From Mastacembelus armatus (lineage: Eukaryota; Chordata; Actinopteri; Synbranchiformes; Mastacembelidae), in NCBI RefSeq assembly GCF_900324485.2, contig NC_046651.1, positions 10,942,605 to 11,006,604 of the forward strand: 64,000 nucleotides of DNA. Direction: 5' to 3'. Under the pieces are notes generated by a model. The model had not been told where the DNA came from, ran no database searches, and saw nothing but the letters and a program-made list of their open reading frames with translations. The position numbers and the translations under genes are program-made. Shown piece after piece: positions 1 to 21,605 of the stretch. Each line of letters begins with the position of its first letter. Position 1 is the stretch's first letter.

Positions 1-1172
1 TGTGTGTGTGTGGTAGTTTGCAGAGGTATCAGAGAATCTGCTTCTGTTTTGATTTTCTGTCTAATTAAAAATGATTTAAATGCTCGAGGATAAAAGCATA
101 TCTTCCCTCTTGGCTTGACATGTAAAACTATTTTCCATGATGACATTACTAAAGAAGGCAGTGATTAGTCATTTGATTTGATATTTGACACAAGCTGCAA
201 CGACTGGGTGTGTATTTTTGGCAGCTGTACTGTTAATCATAGACCCATTTGTTGCAGGAGCTTGCTGTCAGATTTTGAGCTGGAATGCCTCTGCACTTTT
301 TGACCCAGGAATTCGTAGCCGAGTCGTAGAAGCTGTAATACATGTAAAATGGGTCAACTTCTGAGCGCTCGGCCATCCCTAAAAAACTTGACACGTGGCA
401 GACACACATACTCGATAAGAATCCAACTTCTGGACTTTATTGAACCTTAGTGTATCATGAAAATCCTCCCATCAAGGACTTCCTGATGCATCCGAGTCCA
501 TCCGGCCATCTTTTCCAAAAGGAGAGATGGAGATAGCATGGGGGATGGTTACAATCAAGATAGTCAAGTTAAAAGGACATACAAGTGAGTTGACTATTGA
601 AGGGCTGTTGGAAGGAAGCCAGAGGAAGTCATTTATAACTTCAGCAGAGGAGGGACTGTCCACGGTGTGACTGTCTGCTAAAGCATGGGAGCTATGTGTC
701 TGCAAGAGCCCCTGTGAATTGTAACTCTGTATGACCCTGAATGTAATGCAGTGTGTAACCCCCCTGTGGGGAATCTGTCCCCTCGACTGCCAGTGGAAAA
801 TATATCATATACAGTCAGACGCACACATAGGCTGGGCATGTGGTTTGTATTTCAAAGTACACATTCAAGGCCACCTGTAAACAGTTCCACAGTCAAAATA
901 TGTGGAGTTCATGTCCTTACATTTGTATTCATGTGGCGTTAAAACGACAGGAAGTAAGTGCATTGTTTTTGTCTCTGGTATTAAAGGACTTTATATTAGC
1001 TTTAGATGTGTACTTCACTGATTATAGGTGTATCTATATTACTTCGTTTTAATGCACATATTATTCTTGTAAACTAATTACTTTAGGTGAAGTGAGTGTA
1101 TAGAAAAATCCTAATGAAACTAAAATGTTATAGGTTTTATTAGTATTGTATATGGACATATCTGTGTTGCAG
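1..1172 (+). other. erbb2: erbb2 intron 1 (3' part)
   Basis: This stretch lies upstream of the first recognisable erbb2 coding exon and ends in a good acceptor at 1171-1172. It begins with a short TG run and is otherwise unremarkable AT-rich sequence. The usual ERBB2 exon 1, which carries the signal peptide, would have to end here or further left. No ATG followed by a hydrophobic leader and a donor of the right phase is visible, so I place exon 1 outside the window. No other gene is seen. Confidence 0.6.
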
Positions 1173-12004
<10,832 letters not shown>

Positions 12005-13800
12005 GGAGTGGGACTGGGAGTAATGCGATGAACTCAGGAGGAGGCACAGATTGTGTTCTACTGAGAGAAACGACAGAATATATGTGTGACAGATGTGAGA
12101 TACCGCAGGTGTGTGTTTGATGTTGGGAATAGTATGTGCGTGTGGAATTGAGTCTTCTCTCGACAGAGAAATGAAGCACCTGAATTCAAACCAGTTAATG
12201 GTGTCTGGGGAAAAGTTAACAAATCACCCAGTTGTGCCAGACCATGACTCAACACAGTGTAGCATTATCCAGTGTTGGTGGCATCATTTGTATTCCTGTC
12301 TTCCTTTCAGCAATCTGTGACTGTTAAGTGCCAATAAGAAGTTTACTCTGCCTCCATATGTAACTCAGTACTTGTTAAACAAAGGAGCTGAAATTTGTGG
12401 AAACCCATCATGGTACGAGAAGGGTCTATTACAGAATCCAACATTTGAGTGGATTAATGAATGTTGATGTTTTTTTTCTGTTCATTTTCTGTAAAACTTG
12501 TTCAGTGTCCTGTGGTTGTTCCTACATGTGAAGCTTTTCCTTCAGCTCTCCTGTGCATCCTGATATGCTTCTCAGTCCAGCTAAACTGAGAAAGACATAT
12601 AGAGTGCTTCGACAAAGTTAGCGATGGTATGCATTGAAGATGATGCTTAGTATTCTGATCACTTTCCCCTGGACCTGATGGGGTCTTCAGTACAATCAAA
12701 GCCATTTTGTTTCAGCCAGAGAAGGCCCTGCAGCCCATCTGGCCAGTAGACATGCCCCCCTGAAAGAAAGGCATCCTGTATGGAGAAGACAGAGACATTG
12801 TGCAGCACTGGTATATGTGGTTGTTAGTGTCTGTGGCTGCAAATGCTCTGTGATACGACAGATTAGATGACTTAAATTGCAAAATATCTAAAAGATTGCA
12901 GTGAACTAGGGAGATTCATTTGCATTTTAAATAATGCAAATTGCACTACATGTAAGGACACTATAAAGACCCCTCTGAGCTTGTGCTGTCACAATGAGCC
13001 TTTTGGTTTTGATGGCCTTTCACTGTGCAAGAAAGCACTACAAGCTATTGGTTAATATATTACACAAGAAGTGAAGAAGTTGTATGTATGTATATATATA
13101 TATATATATGTGTGTGTTTTGTTTCCCTTTATGAGACAAAAAGCAGTTCTGCTGTCTGTATGTTAAAGTGAGCAATGTACTGGACAATGGAGCTGAATGT
13201 GATTCTGAGGAGGCAAACGTCGCCCTGCTCGGGGTTGAACAATCAATGCATGGCTCAAATTCCTCAGTGAGAACACAGTGACATCCCAGTTAATAATCAA
13301 CAGCATTTTTTAAGACTCTTTTTTTTTTTTTTTTTTCATGTTTAAGTGGCGTTGGACTGGGGGAGGTCAAAGCCGAGTCAATGGAGCCATTGTCTGACGC
13401 CCTTGTCGGAAAATCGGCGCAGCGTGCACATCCCAGCAACTGATGTTTAGAAAAGAGAGAAATCGTGTTATCCTCTGCAGAAGTTTGCGACTTGGGGGGA
13501 TGTAGTTCAGTGTTAGGGGCTGGTAATCCTGGACAAGTCCTGAAAAAGGAGGTTTGGTGATTATTTTTTTTCTCCCCTATTTGAAACTTCAGCCTAGCAT
13601 CCAGCTGAGTTTAAATTGAGTTTAAACACTGAGCATTTTTTTTAAAAGAACCTCTCTGAGATTTATAGGTTTTTTTTTTTTTTTTTTTAAAGTATCTCCA
13701 TATTCGTCTCAGTTTTACTCAAAGTCTTTGGCAAATCGTTTTTTGCCTTCATGTTCTCATACGGGTTTTGAAGAGTTTTGTTGCAGAATAAAAATATATA
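12005..13800 (+). other. erbb2: erbb2 3' UTR and downstream flank
   Basis: This is non-coding sequence directly after the erbb2 stop. It contains a TA/TG microsatellite near 13087-13117, several T homopolymers, and a candidate poly(A) signal AATAAA at 13787-13792. A second AATAAA lies at 14832-14837. The true 3' end cannot be fixed from sequence. A GC-richer patch with several CpGs sits at 13345-13555 and carries no recognisable gene. Confidence 0.5.
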
Positions 13801-15702
13801 ATTTTAGATAACGGTTTCTTACACGCAAAAATGTTTTGTTTTTTTTTTGTTTTTGTTTTTTTAAATGTGTCATGATTTTAATATCTTCAACCATCATATA
13901 CTAACAATTATTTTTAAGTGATATATTTTATATTAATGTTTTTCATGTTTATATGGTATATAATGGATATTAAGTGTGGTGTTCAGACACATTGTTGGTG
14001 TTGCTGTCAGGTGGAGATCTCATAGCTCCACTAAAATGCACTTTTCCATTACTCCTGCAGTTTTTTTTTTTTTTTGTTTTTTTTTAAATGGGTCATCAAC
14101 ATTAATATCCTGAAATTTAAATGTGCACCCCTATATTAGCCAATAACACTACTGAATCAGTAAAATTTCCAAAGGTTTAGCTGGAAGACGTCACCTGTAA
14201 GGTGTGATGAAAATGTAAATGTAAATGGCAGTGTAAAAAAAAAAAAAGTGTAAACATCCTGTTTTCAGTAGATCATGGCTCACAGATGTTCCCTCTTTAA
14301 GAATATAATTTTTTTTGTTATGCGATCATGATGTACACTTTCATACACAATCATAAATAATACACCATAGTGTCATTTTTGTACGAATTGTACGAATTTT
14401 AGATATCACGTGTAGCTGGCACATTACCAAGGTATCTCCCAGATAAGGAGGTGATCTACCTGCTGTCATCTGTGCGCTTTTTCTAGTTGACAATGTTTAT
14501 TTGGATATAAAACCAGTACAGAACCTGAAGATTGCCATGGTGTATTATGGTGACTTTATCATTCTCCTGCCATTCTTCCTGCTGAAGTGTCTGTGAGCAA
14601 AATCATAAATAATGAGCTTTTGACTGGAATGAGCTAAAATAATGAAAAAGTAAATGCTTGTTTGGCTGTTTTAAATTGTGTTGCAGTGACACTAAGCAGA
14701 GGAAGGATAAACTAATCAAAATGCGGCCTGTGGTTGATATGGGTTAAAATTTATTAAAAGTCTTTCAGTAAACAGTGAGTGAAACCAGTGAGAAAGGAAC
14801 GGTTAACAGGCACGTGCTGAAGGTTTTATAAAATAAATACTTGGTAATATACTTTTTTTAAGAAAAGAATGTTTTGTACTTTTCATTTGAAGATTTTTTT
14901 TTTTACCTTATAAAGTTGTGGCACGACATCACAAATCATTTTATGGGGAGGTTTATGATGCATCGTTTTCTACCTGTTTGGTCAGTAAATCCCATATTCT
15001 AAATGTGTGTTTTATATATAAATAAAAACAATCATTTTGGTAGCTAAATTGACCAAATAGATTGTGACCAGCTACTCTACTATGGAGTAAGTACATAAGT
15101 AAATATTTTATGAAGAAATTATCATTTTTAATGGAATTGTTTGCAAATATTAAGAGTGTCATTAAAAACACATAAAACAATCTGCAATCATGTCCCAAAT
15201 TACTTAATGAAAACAGAACCATTAAGGTAAACTGAGATTCACAATGTTGCATGTTTGAACCATAGTATCAAAGACAGAATAACTCTGTCATATTTTATTA
15301 TCTTCATTTGTTACCAAAAATGCTGTTTTTACTTATCGAGTAGGAGTAATTGATTGTATTAGGTTTGTTCTCTTTAGTGTTAAGCATATAGCAAGCTGTA
15401 GAAAAAACTAAAATCCACATTAATAACTTATATAAGAACAATATACCATTAAATGACCAAAATCAAGAGAAAAATCATACAAAAACATGGAACGGTGGCA
15501 CACAGTCCTGGCAACTTCCACAATCCTAAAATGCATATGTTAACAACATAAACCAGGGATGTGGCTTATTTGAGAGCTTAGTTTGTATAATTTACACTCC
15601 TCATATACCAGAGCTGTTATCCTACTTCTGAAAGTTCTGGAAAGTTAAAAAAAATGTTTCATTTTCTAGTGGACCTGATTTGGCAAGAGGGAGAGGCAGA
15701 AA
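13801..15702. other. AT-rich intergenic interval
   Basis: Between the erbb2 3' flank and the orphan GPCR the DNA is AT-rich with many T runs. I see no exon, RNA gene or recognisable repeat. The part nearest 15702 is probably 3' UTR of the minus-strand GPCR. Confidence 0.5.
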
Positions 15703-16596
15703 TTAAGATTTACTGCAGCATCCCAGCTTGAAACAATCCAGTTTCCTGAGATTATTTAGGTAGAGCATCGGCATGATACCAGACCCAAAAGTAGAAGTAA
15801 TGGTAATCGGAATAGCAACAGTACACACAAAGACCTTTAGACTGTTAATCAGGGGCTTCCCAATAGCAAACAGAAAAACTGGGGGAAGGTAAAAGATAAC
15901 CGCCATAACCAGGCTGTTGGTGAGAGTTTGAATGGCTCTTTGCTTCTGAGCGTGGATGCTTTTTCTGCCAGGGTGCGACTTAATTAATGTATGGAGGATT
16001 AAAGAATCACAGATTCCAATTATTACCATAGCTATTATAAATGGTACAGTAGAAAACATGCTGTAGTATAACTGGTCAAAAAGACTGAATGCAATCCCAC
16101 AGGCGACTGTCACAGTCCAAGCAATGCCAGCCATCACGACTCTGGGTGTCAGACTCTTTCGTTTACGGTAGGTGATCGGATGAACCACAGCCAGGTAACA
16201 GTCCAGACAGACACAGGTCATCAGGAGGGGTCTCCCACATACGTTCAAAGCATAAACGCTGTTCCAAATCGTTCCAAACACCCAACTACTCCAGATGAAA
16301 TAATTTAACATCCCAGGAGGGATGAAGACCAAGAAAACAACATCCATGATGGAGAGGTTCACTATGAAAAAAAGATTTGGTGTGACAGGAGTTCCTCTTC
16401 TGTGCATCTTAAATATCTCCAAGAGGATGGCAATAGAAGCGGGCAGACCGACAGCAAAGCACAGGATTGTACAAGCAGCCCAAATGTAAATACCCTCCTC
16501 ATAGCCTTTACACTTGATCTTAGAATCAAAGTTGTCCCACACTGTGGCAGAGTCATTAAACAGCAGATTAGAATGAAGATATATGTCAAACCACAT
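15703..16596 (-). CDS. Single-exon orphan class A (rhodopsin-like) GPCR
   Basis: An uninterrupted 297-codon ORF with an ATG start. The product has seven hydrophobic segments: TM1 begins near residue 36, TM2 carries the NLSxxD signature near 79-84, TM3 carries the conserved cysteine and ends in LDCYLAVVHP, and TM7 ends in GIMPMLYL. The usual DRY at the end of TM3 reads DCY, the TM7 NPxxY is replaced by a P-x-L-Y form, and no CWxP is visible in TM6. An N-glycosylation sequon (NDS) lies near the N-terminus, and a cysteine cluster near the C-terminus could be palmitoylated. The length is short but complete for the class. It resembles intronless fish orphan receptors related to nucleotide/lipid or protease-activated receptors. 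I cannot name an orthologue or ligand. Confidence 0.85.
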   Translation of the reverse strand: MWFDIYLHSNLLFNDSATVWDNFDSKIKCKGYEEGIYIWAACTILCFAVGLPASIAILLEIFKMHRRGTPVTPNLFFIVNLSIMDVVFLVFIPPGMLNYFIWSSWVFGTIWNSVYALNVCGRPLLMTCVCLDCYLAVVHPITYRKRKSLTPRVVMAGIAWTVTVACGIAFSLFDQLYYSMFSTVPFIIAMVIIGICDSLILHTLIKSHPGRKSIHAQKQRAIQTLTNSLVMAVIFYLPPVFLFAIGKPLINSLKVFVCTVAIPITITSTFGSGIMPMLYLNNLRKLDCFKLGCCSKS

Positions 16597-17819
16597 TGCT
16601 GAGCTGAGTAGTGGAGAAAAGACCTGAGAGACACAGATACACTACTTTAGAACACGAAAAACAAACTCACAAACACACATGGCAAACCACATGCTGCAAG
16701 CTCGCACCTTTTGACTTGCTTATTAGTAGAATTAATACTCATCAGTTTATATATTGGTTAAAAACAATGCATACTGTACCCTTTAGAGGTGTTAGTGCTA
16801 TGGTCCTACTGTATCTTGAAGATCTTGCTGCCTTGACCAAACTGTGACACGTCTCTGCGAACAGCTCTGCATGCTCGTATTATAACATCAAATTCATGAT
16901 TTGGTGTGAGTGGCAGTTTTGCAAATGATTTATTTATGGAAAACAACAGAGCCACACAGCCTGAATGACAACATGACAAATATCCAAATTAGTTTTGTGT
17001 GTTCATCTGACACAAACTCCATCCTTCAACTACATTTTTTTTTAGCTGCTCATCAAAAGTGATGCAAATATTATCTGTATTTGCAAAGTGCATGTTGTGG
17101 AAACACATTAATAAAAGCCTGATTACCGGACAAGCAAAATATTGTTTTAGCTGTTAGCAGGTGGAAAGAAGCAAAGTGTGTGGCAAGTTAAAAATCCTGC
17201 AAATTACAGGCAAATGAAGTGTCAAGGCTCAGGTTTATTTATAATCTATTGTGCTGTCATTAGGCTGTGGATTAGTGGTTAGCACTGTTGCCTCACAGCA
17301 AGAAGGTCCTGGGTTTGCAACCTGGCCTTTCTGTGTGGAGTTTGCTCCCCATGCTTGTGTGGGTTTTCTCCAGGTACTCTGGATGGATGTACGTATGTCA
17401 GGTTGATTGGTGACTCTAAATTGCCCATAGGAGTGAGTGTGAGTGTGTGAGGTTTTATGTGCATGATGTCTAAGCTGATATCTCAGGAGTGAGCGACAAC
17501 TCCATCCGAGAAAATAGACCTACTCTATATTTCTGTGTGCAGAAAGGCTGTTCTTTGTTGAGCTGTTCAAACAGCTCAGGTGTGGGAGCACGTCATCTGT
17601 AGTGCTGCCTTCAGGTGCTTCTTGGAAACTCGCCTACTTTGAGTTGAGTTGGTCATTCAGGCTAAATCACAAATAATAACAGAATTGGTTTCTCTTTGTG
17701 AAATATAATATCCTAGTTGATATACTAGTGATAACTTATTAGTCATCACATTTAAATTTCACAGTCCTACACTATTTTGGTGTTTTTAGTAGGTTACCGA
17801 GAATGAGCAGGGTAGATGA
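16597..17819. other. Intergenic interval between the GPCR and dcaf7
   Basis: This stretch probably includes the 5' flank of the minus-strand GPCR. The only structure seen is the tRNA-headed repeat at 17264-17452, listed separately. No coding exon is visible. Confidence 0.5.
17264..17452 (+). repeat. Fish tRNA-headed interspersed repeat (head portion)
   Basis: The head reads like a tRNA-derived SINE: a box-A-like stretch (GGATTAGTGGTTAGCAC) and, about 40 bases later, a box-B-like stretch (GGGTTTGCAACC). The familiar body follows (GTGTGGGTTTTCTCC, then GGTTGATTGGTGACTC). Copies of the same family lie at 31268-31456 (minus, head and tail with the middle missing) and 43731-43858 (plus, tail half). 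I infer a SINE-like element. The exact repeat-library name is not known to me. Confidence 0.65.
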
Positions 17820-18162
17820 ATAAATGTGACGCCCTGAAGGCAGCAGAGCAGCCTCGATTACTCTCGTACTATTTTCGTCGCCATTGCTGCCATATTATGA
17901 ACATCTTGGAGCTGCCCTGTGCCTCTAATTTCCCACTTGTAACAGCTTTTCTTGTACGTAACGTGTAGCTTTAACCACCAGGAACATGTCAGGACTACGC
18001 TGACACAACACTTAGCTTACTTTTATGGAAATTACACAACGTTAGCAAGACACAAGAAGTTACATCAAGTAAGCGGTTTGCAGCGACGCGTTCAGGGTCT
18101 TCTTCCCTTGTTGGTAATTAGTTGTCACCCAGTGGCTATTTTTGTAGTGGTGGCTTTATAAA
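17820..18162 (+). promoter_or_regulatory. dcaf7: dcaf7 promoter and 5' UTR region
   Basis: CpG-bearing sequence runs up to the dcaf7 start codon. It includes a YY1-like GCCATATT element at about 17889-17896, preceded by another GCCATTG, and has no TATA box nearby. This is typical of a broadly expressed gene. The transcription start is inferred to lie around 17880-17960 and is not proven. Confidence 0.4.
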
Positions 18163-20534
18163 ATGTCGCTACACGGTAAACGTAAAGAAATCTACAAATA
18201 CGAGGCACCGTGGACAGTTTACGCCATGAACTGGACAGTCCGATCGGACAAACGTTTCCGCCTGGCGCTCGGAAGCTTTGTGGAGGAGTACAACAACAAG
18301 GTACGTTCAAGGAGCGCGTCCTGTCCCACGCTGCTTTTGATGGTTTACACAGCTCTTACTTTGAAATGACTCCCTGTCAAAGCCAAATGAAAGTGGATTT
18401 GGGGGGGGGGTTTATTATCTGTATTAAAAATGTTTGATTCGCACATCTGTAAATAGCACCCATATTGATTGATCAGTTCATGGTAGTGGTAATGAAAATA
18501 ATCAGGCTAAATAATTGGAAAAATGTAATAGACAGCATCACAAACTGATCTATCTCCAGATGTGTGTCCCTAGAATCATTACCTCCTGTCACATCACTGA
18601 CTGTCTGTACTGTTGTCTGTTCAGAGAAGTAACACTACACTGGCTCACTCAAGGTGAGTTGTTACTGTGTCTCCTCAGGTTCTGATCGTTGGTCTGGAGG
18701 AGGAAAACTCAGAGTTCGTGTGTCGAAACACTTTCAACCATCCCTACCCAACCACAAAGATCATGTGGATCCCCGACACCAAAGGAGTGTACCCTGACCT
18801 CCTGGCCACCAGTGGAGATTACCTGAGAATCTGGAGAGTAAGTGGATTAATCCAGTCTGAGGACCTGAACCAGTGGCCTCCTATAGACGTTATAGTTATT
18901 GTTACACTTGAAATTAAAATGTGTTTCTGGTGATAGGTGAGTGACGCAGAGACACGTCTGGAGTGCCTGCTCAACAATAACAAGAACTCTGACTTCTGTG
19001 CACCTCTCACATCCTTGGACTGGAACGAGGTGGACCCAAACTTGTTAGGTAAAAACCTTGACTTGGTTAATCACTTTGAGTCTTTAATGGCAAATCCCAC
19101 ATGCAGAAAAGTAGAAAATATATGAGGTTTACAGATGTAGAATTATTATTTACCAATGTAAATTGGGATCAACTAAGAGACTGCTTGTTTTGTTTGTTTT
19201 TTTTAAATGTGTGTGTTTTTTTTTATACAGGTACTTCCAGTATCGACACCACCTGTACGATCTGGGGACTGGAGACTGGACAGGTGCTGGGAAGGGTCAA
19301 TTTAGTGTCAGGTCATGTCAAGACACAGCTCATTGCCCATGACAAAGAGGTAAATGTTATGGCATGATGGATCAAACCTTCGTATCTAATAACTTTATTG
19401 ATTATCAGTGTCTAATAAAATGGTACTTATAGCCAATAATGTCAGTATGTCTGTATTACAGGTGTATGACATCTCTCAGCCGAGCTGGTGGTGGCAGGGA
19501 TATGTTTGCCTCTGTGGGAGCAGATGGCTCGGTCCGCATGTTTGACCTCCGTCACCTCGAACACAGCACTATCATCTATGAAGACCCCCAGCACCACCCT
19601 CTGCTCCGACTCTGCTGGAACAAGCAGGACCCCAACTACCTTGCTACCATGGCGATGGACAGTATGGAGGTTAGTGCTCCTCTCCCTGTGGATTCATGCC
19701 GTAAAACTGTGTCCAGGAAACTTGTCTGATTTTGTGAATTTATAGGAAAATTCAAAAACGGATTTTATGTCACAGGAAACAGTAAACAGAAAACTTTTTT
19801 TTTTTGTGTACCCAGGTGGTGATCTTGGATGTGCGTGTGCCCTTCACCCCTGTGGCCAGACTCAACAACCACAGGGCTTGTGTCAATGGAATCGCCTGGG
19901 CACCGCACTCCTCCTGCCACATCTGTACAGCAGGTATGCAGGTTGTACTGAACACAGTCACAGGATTTTATGTATTGCAGTAACTAACACTGAGCACATG
20001 AGGGAGCTCTTCTTATGGCACACGTTTTATTGTCAAAGGTGCACAACAGCATTTGGGGATGGATGAGTGGTGTCTCAGACTTGATTCAGTTAGAAATGTT
20101 TAAACCATGCGCATAGGAGCTTTAGAAATTGTATTTCAATATTCTGATCTTGTGGTTCAAGCAAGTTTTGTGACTAGTTAGTCCCTTAGTTTTCTCCTCT
20201 TATCATAATTTGATGTCTATGACCATCTTAATAAAACAAAATCTGGTTAAAAATATTTACTCAGACCAGTAATATGTTCTGTTTAATAACATTATTTTCT
20301 TCCCGCTTAAACAAAAAAAAAATTGATTCAAATCAAATATGCACCCCTCCTCTCTGTCTAGCGGATGACCACCAGGCTCTAATCTGGGACATCCAGCAGA
20401 TGCCGCGGGCCATCGAGGACCCCATACTGGCCTACACCGCTGAGGGTGAGATCAGTAATGTCCAATGGGCCTCCACACAGCCCGACTGGATCGCTATCTG
20501 CTACAACAACTGCCTGGAAATCCTCAGAGTCTGA
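18163..20534 (+). CDS. dcaf7: DCAF7/WDR68 WD40-repeat adaptor (exon 5 out of frame by 2 nt)
   Basis: WD40 propeller scaffold that binds DYRK1A/HIPK2 kinases and acts as a DDB1-CUL4 substrate adaptor; it is nearly invariant among vertebrates. Seven exons: 18163-18300, 18679-18837, 18937-19048, 19231-19349, 19462-19669, 19816-19933, 20362-20534. The N-terminus [17 protein letters not shown] and the C-terminus NNCLEILRV match the human protein almost residue for residue. Exon 5 should be a multiple of three between two phase-0 junctions. It is 208 nt, not 210: after VYDI the human-like AF pair is replaced by 4 nt, and SRAGGG continues in the next frame. Read literally, translation would stop about 27 codons into this exon. 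Everything else is intact, so a sequence error or a recent allele is likelier than an old pseudogene. It sits tail-to-tail with kcnh6. Confidence 0.93.
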
Positions 20535-21605
20535 GCTGCACACATGAAGAAATTAAGCACAAAACAACTCAGAAACATTATCAGTGGGATTAACAAGGTG
20601 ATGTGATGGAAATTCATTGTTCATAAAGGTCAGAGCAACATTCATGCCTGTACTGGCTTCATGTTAATAGACATGATGTATGCGAGAACTACATTGTGTT
20701 ATTGCTTCACTTTGTGATGCAGTATCAGAGCTTCTGAAAACTCACAGGAGCATCAAAACAAAAATGAAAACAAGATGCAAGTAACCAAAAGACTTAAATT
20801 TGTTGTCATGTACAGAAGTGAACCAAGTTTCAATAGTCTTCACAGATAGTCCGATACATTTTTATATGCTACTTAGTGCATAATGTTTTATAGTTTGATC
20901 AACTACATTATATTCCTTTCCATTTTTCAACACAGTAAATATCCAGTTCAGTAGATTGAATGTGGGTTTAAGGGTCTTTATGTATTCAGGAGGTTTTTTT
21001 AAGTTATATATTTAAATTACTACATATCATTTGTGATATGAAAACATCTCTGTTGTGATATATTAAGACCATATATTTCTTTGTCATTTTGTGTGCCAGT
21101 AATTTTATTCATAGCAATATTATTTTGTTTCATACAGAAATAAAGTCAATTATTATAAAGAAGTTTTATATTTAGACAGGTGTTAAATTACTTTGCACAT
21201 TGATAAAAATCCATTGTACAGATTTACAGTTATAAATGATAGGTTGAAGAAGTGTAGTCCTCCAGTTACAGTAAAATAGTGAGAAAACACAAAACTTACT
21301 GAATAGGGATGGAACAAAAAGATGTGTTAACAGGACTGTGAGATTTGAAGAAAATCTGGTTTCTGTAGTATTTATCTCGCAATTGTCCTTTACAAAGTAT
21401 GATAACTGTTGCAATCACTATAGACTGAATAATCCTGTGTCAAGACTGAAACAGAAATCCCTGTAGGCCACCACTGTGATTTTGAGACACTATTTTCTGT
21501 ATAAGGACAGCTGAATCTTGGACTAGTCATGTGGCTCCTTCCAAATGTCTATTAGTAGCAGTAACTTATACTGGCAGCCACAAAAACTCTTTAACCGAAA
21601 AGCTT
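20535..21605. other. Convergent 3' UTRs of dcaf7 (+) and kcnh6 (-)
   Basis: No coding sequence is seen here. A plus-strand AATAAA at 21139-21144 is a good poly(A) signal for dcaf7. On the minus strand, the complement of TTTATT at 21104-21109 gives AATAAA, which could end kcnh6. The two transcripts may therefore overlap by a few tens of bases. Confidence 0.55.
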
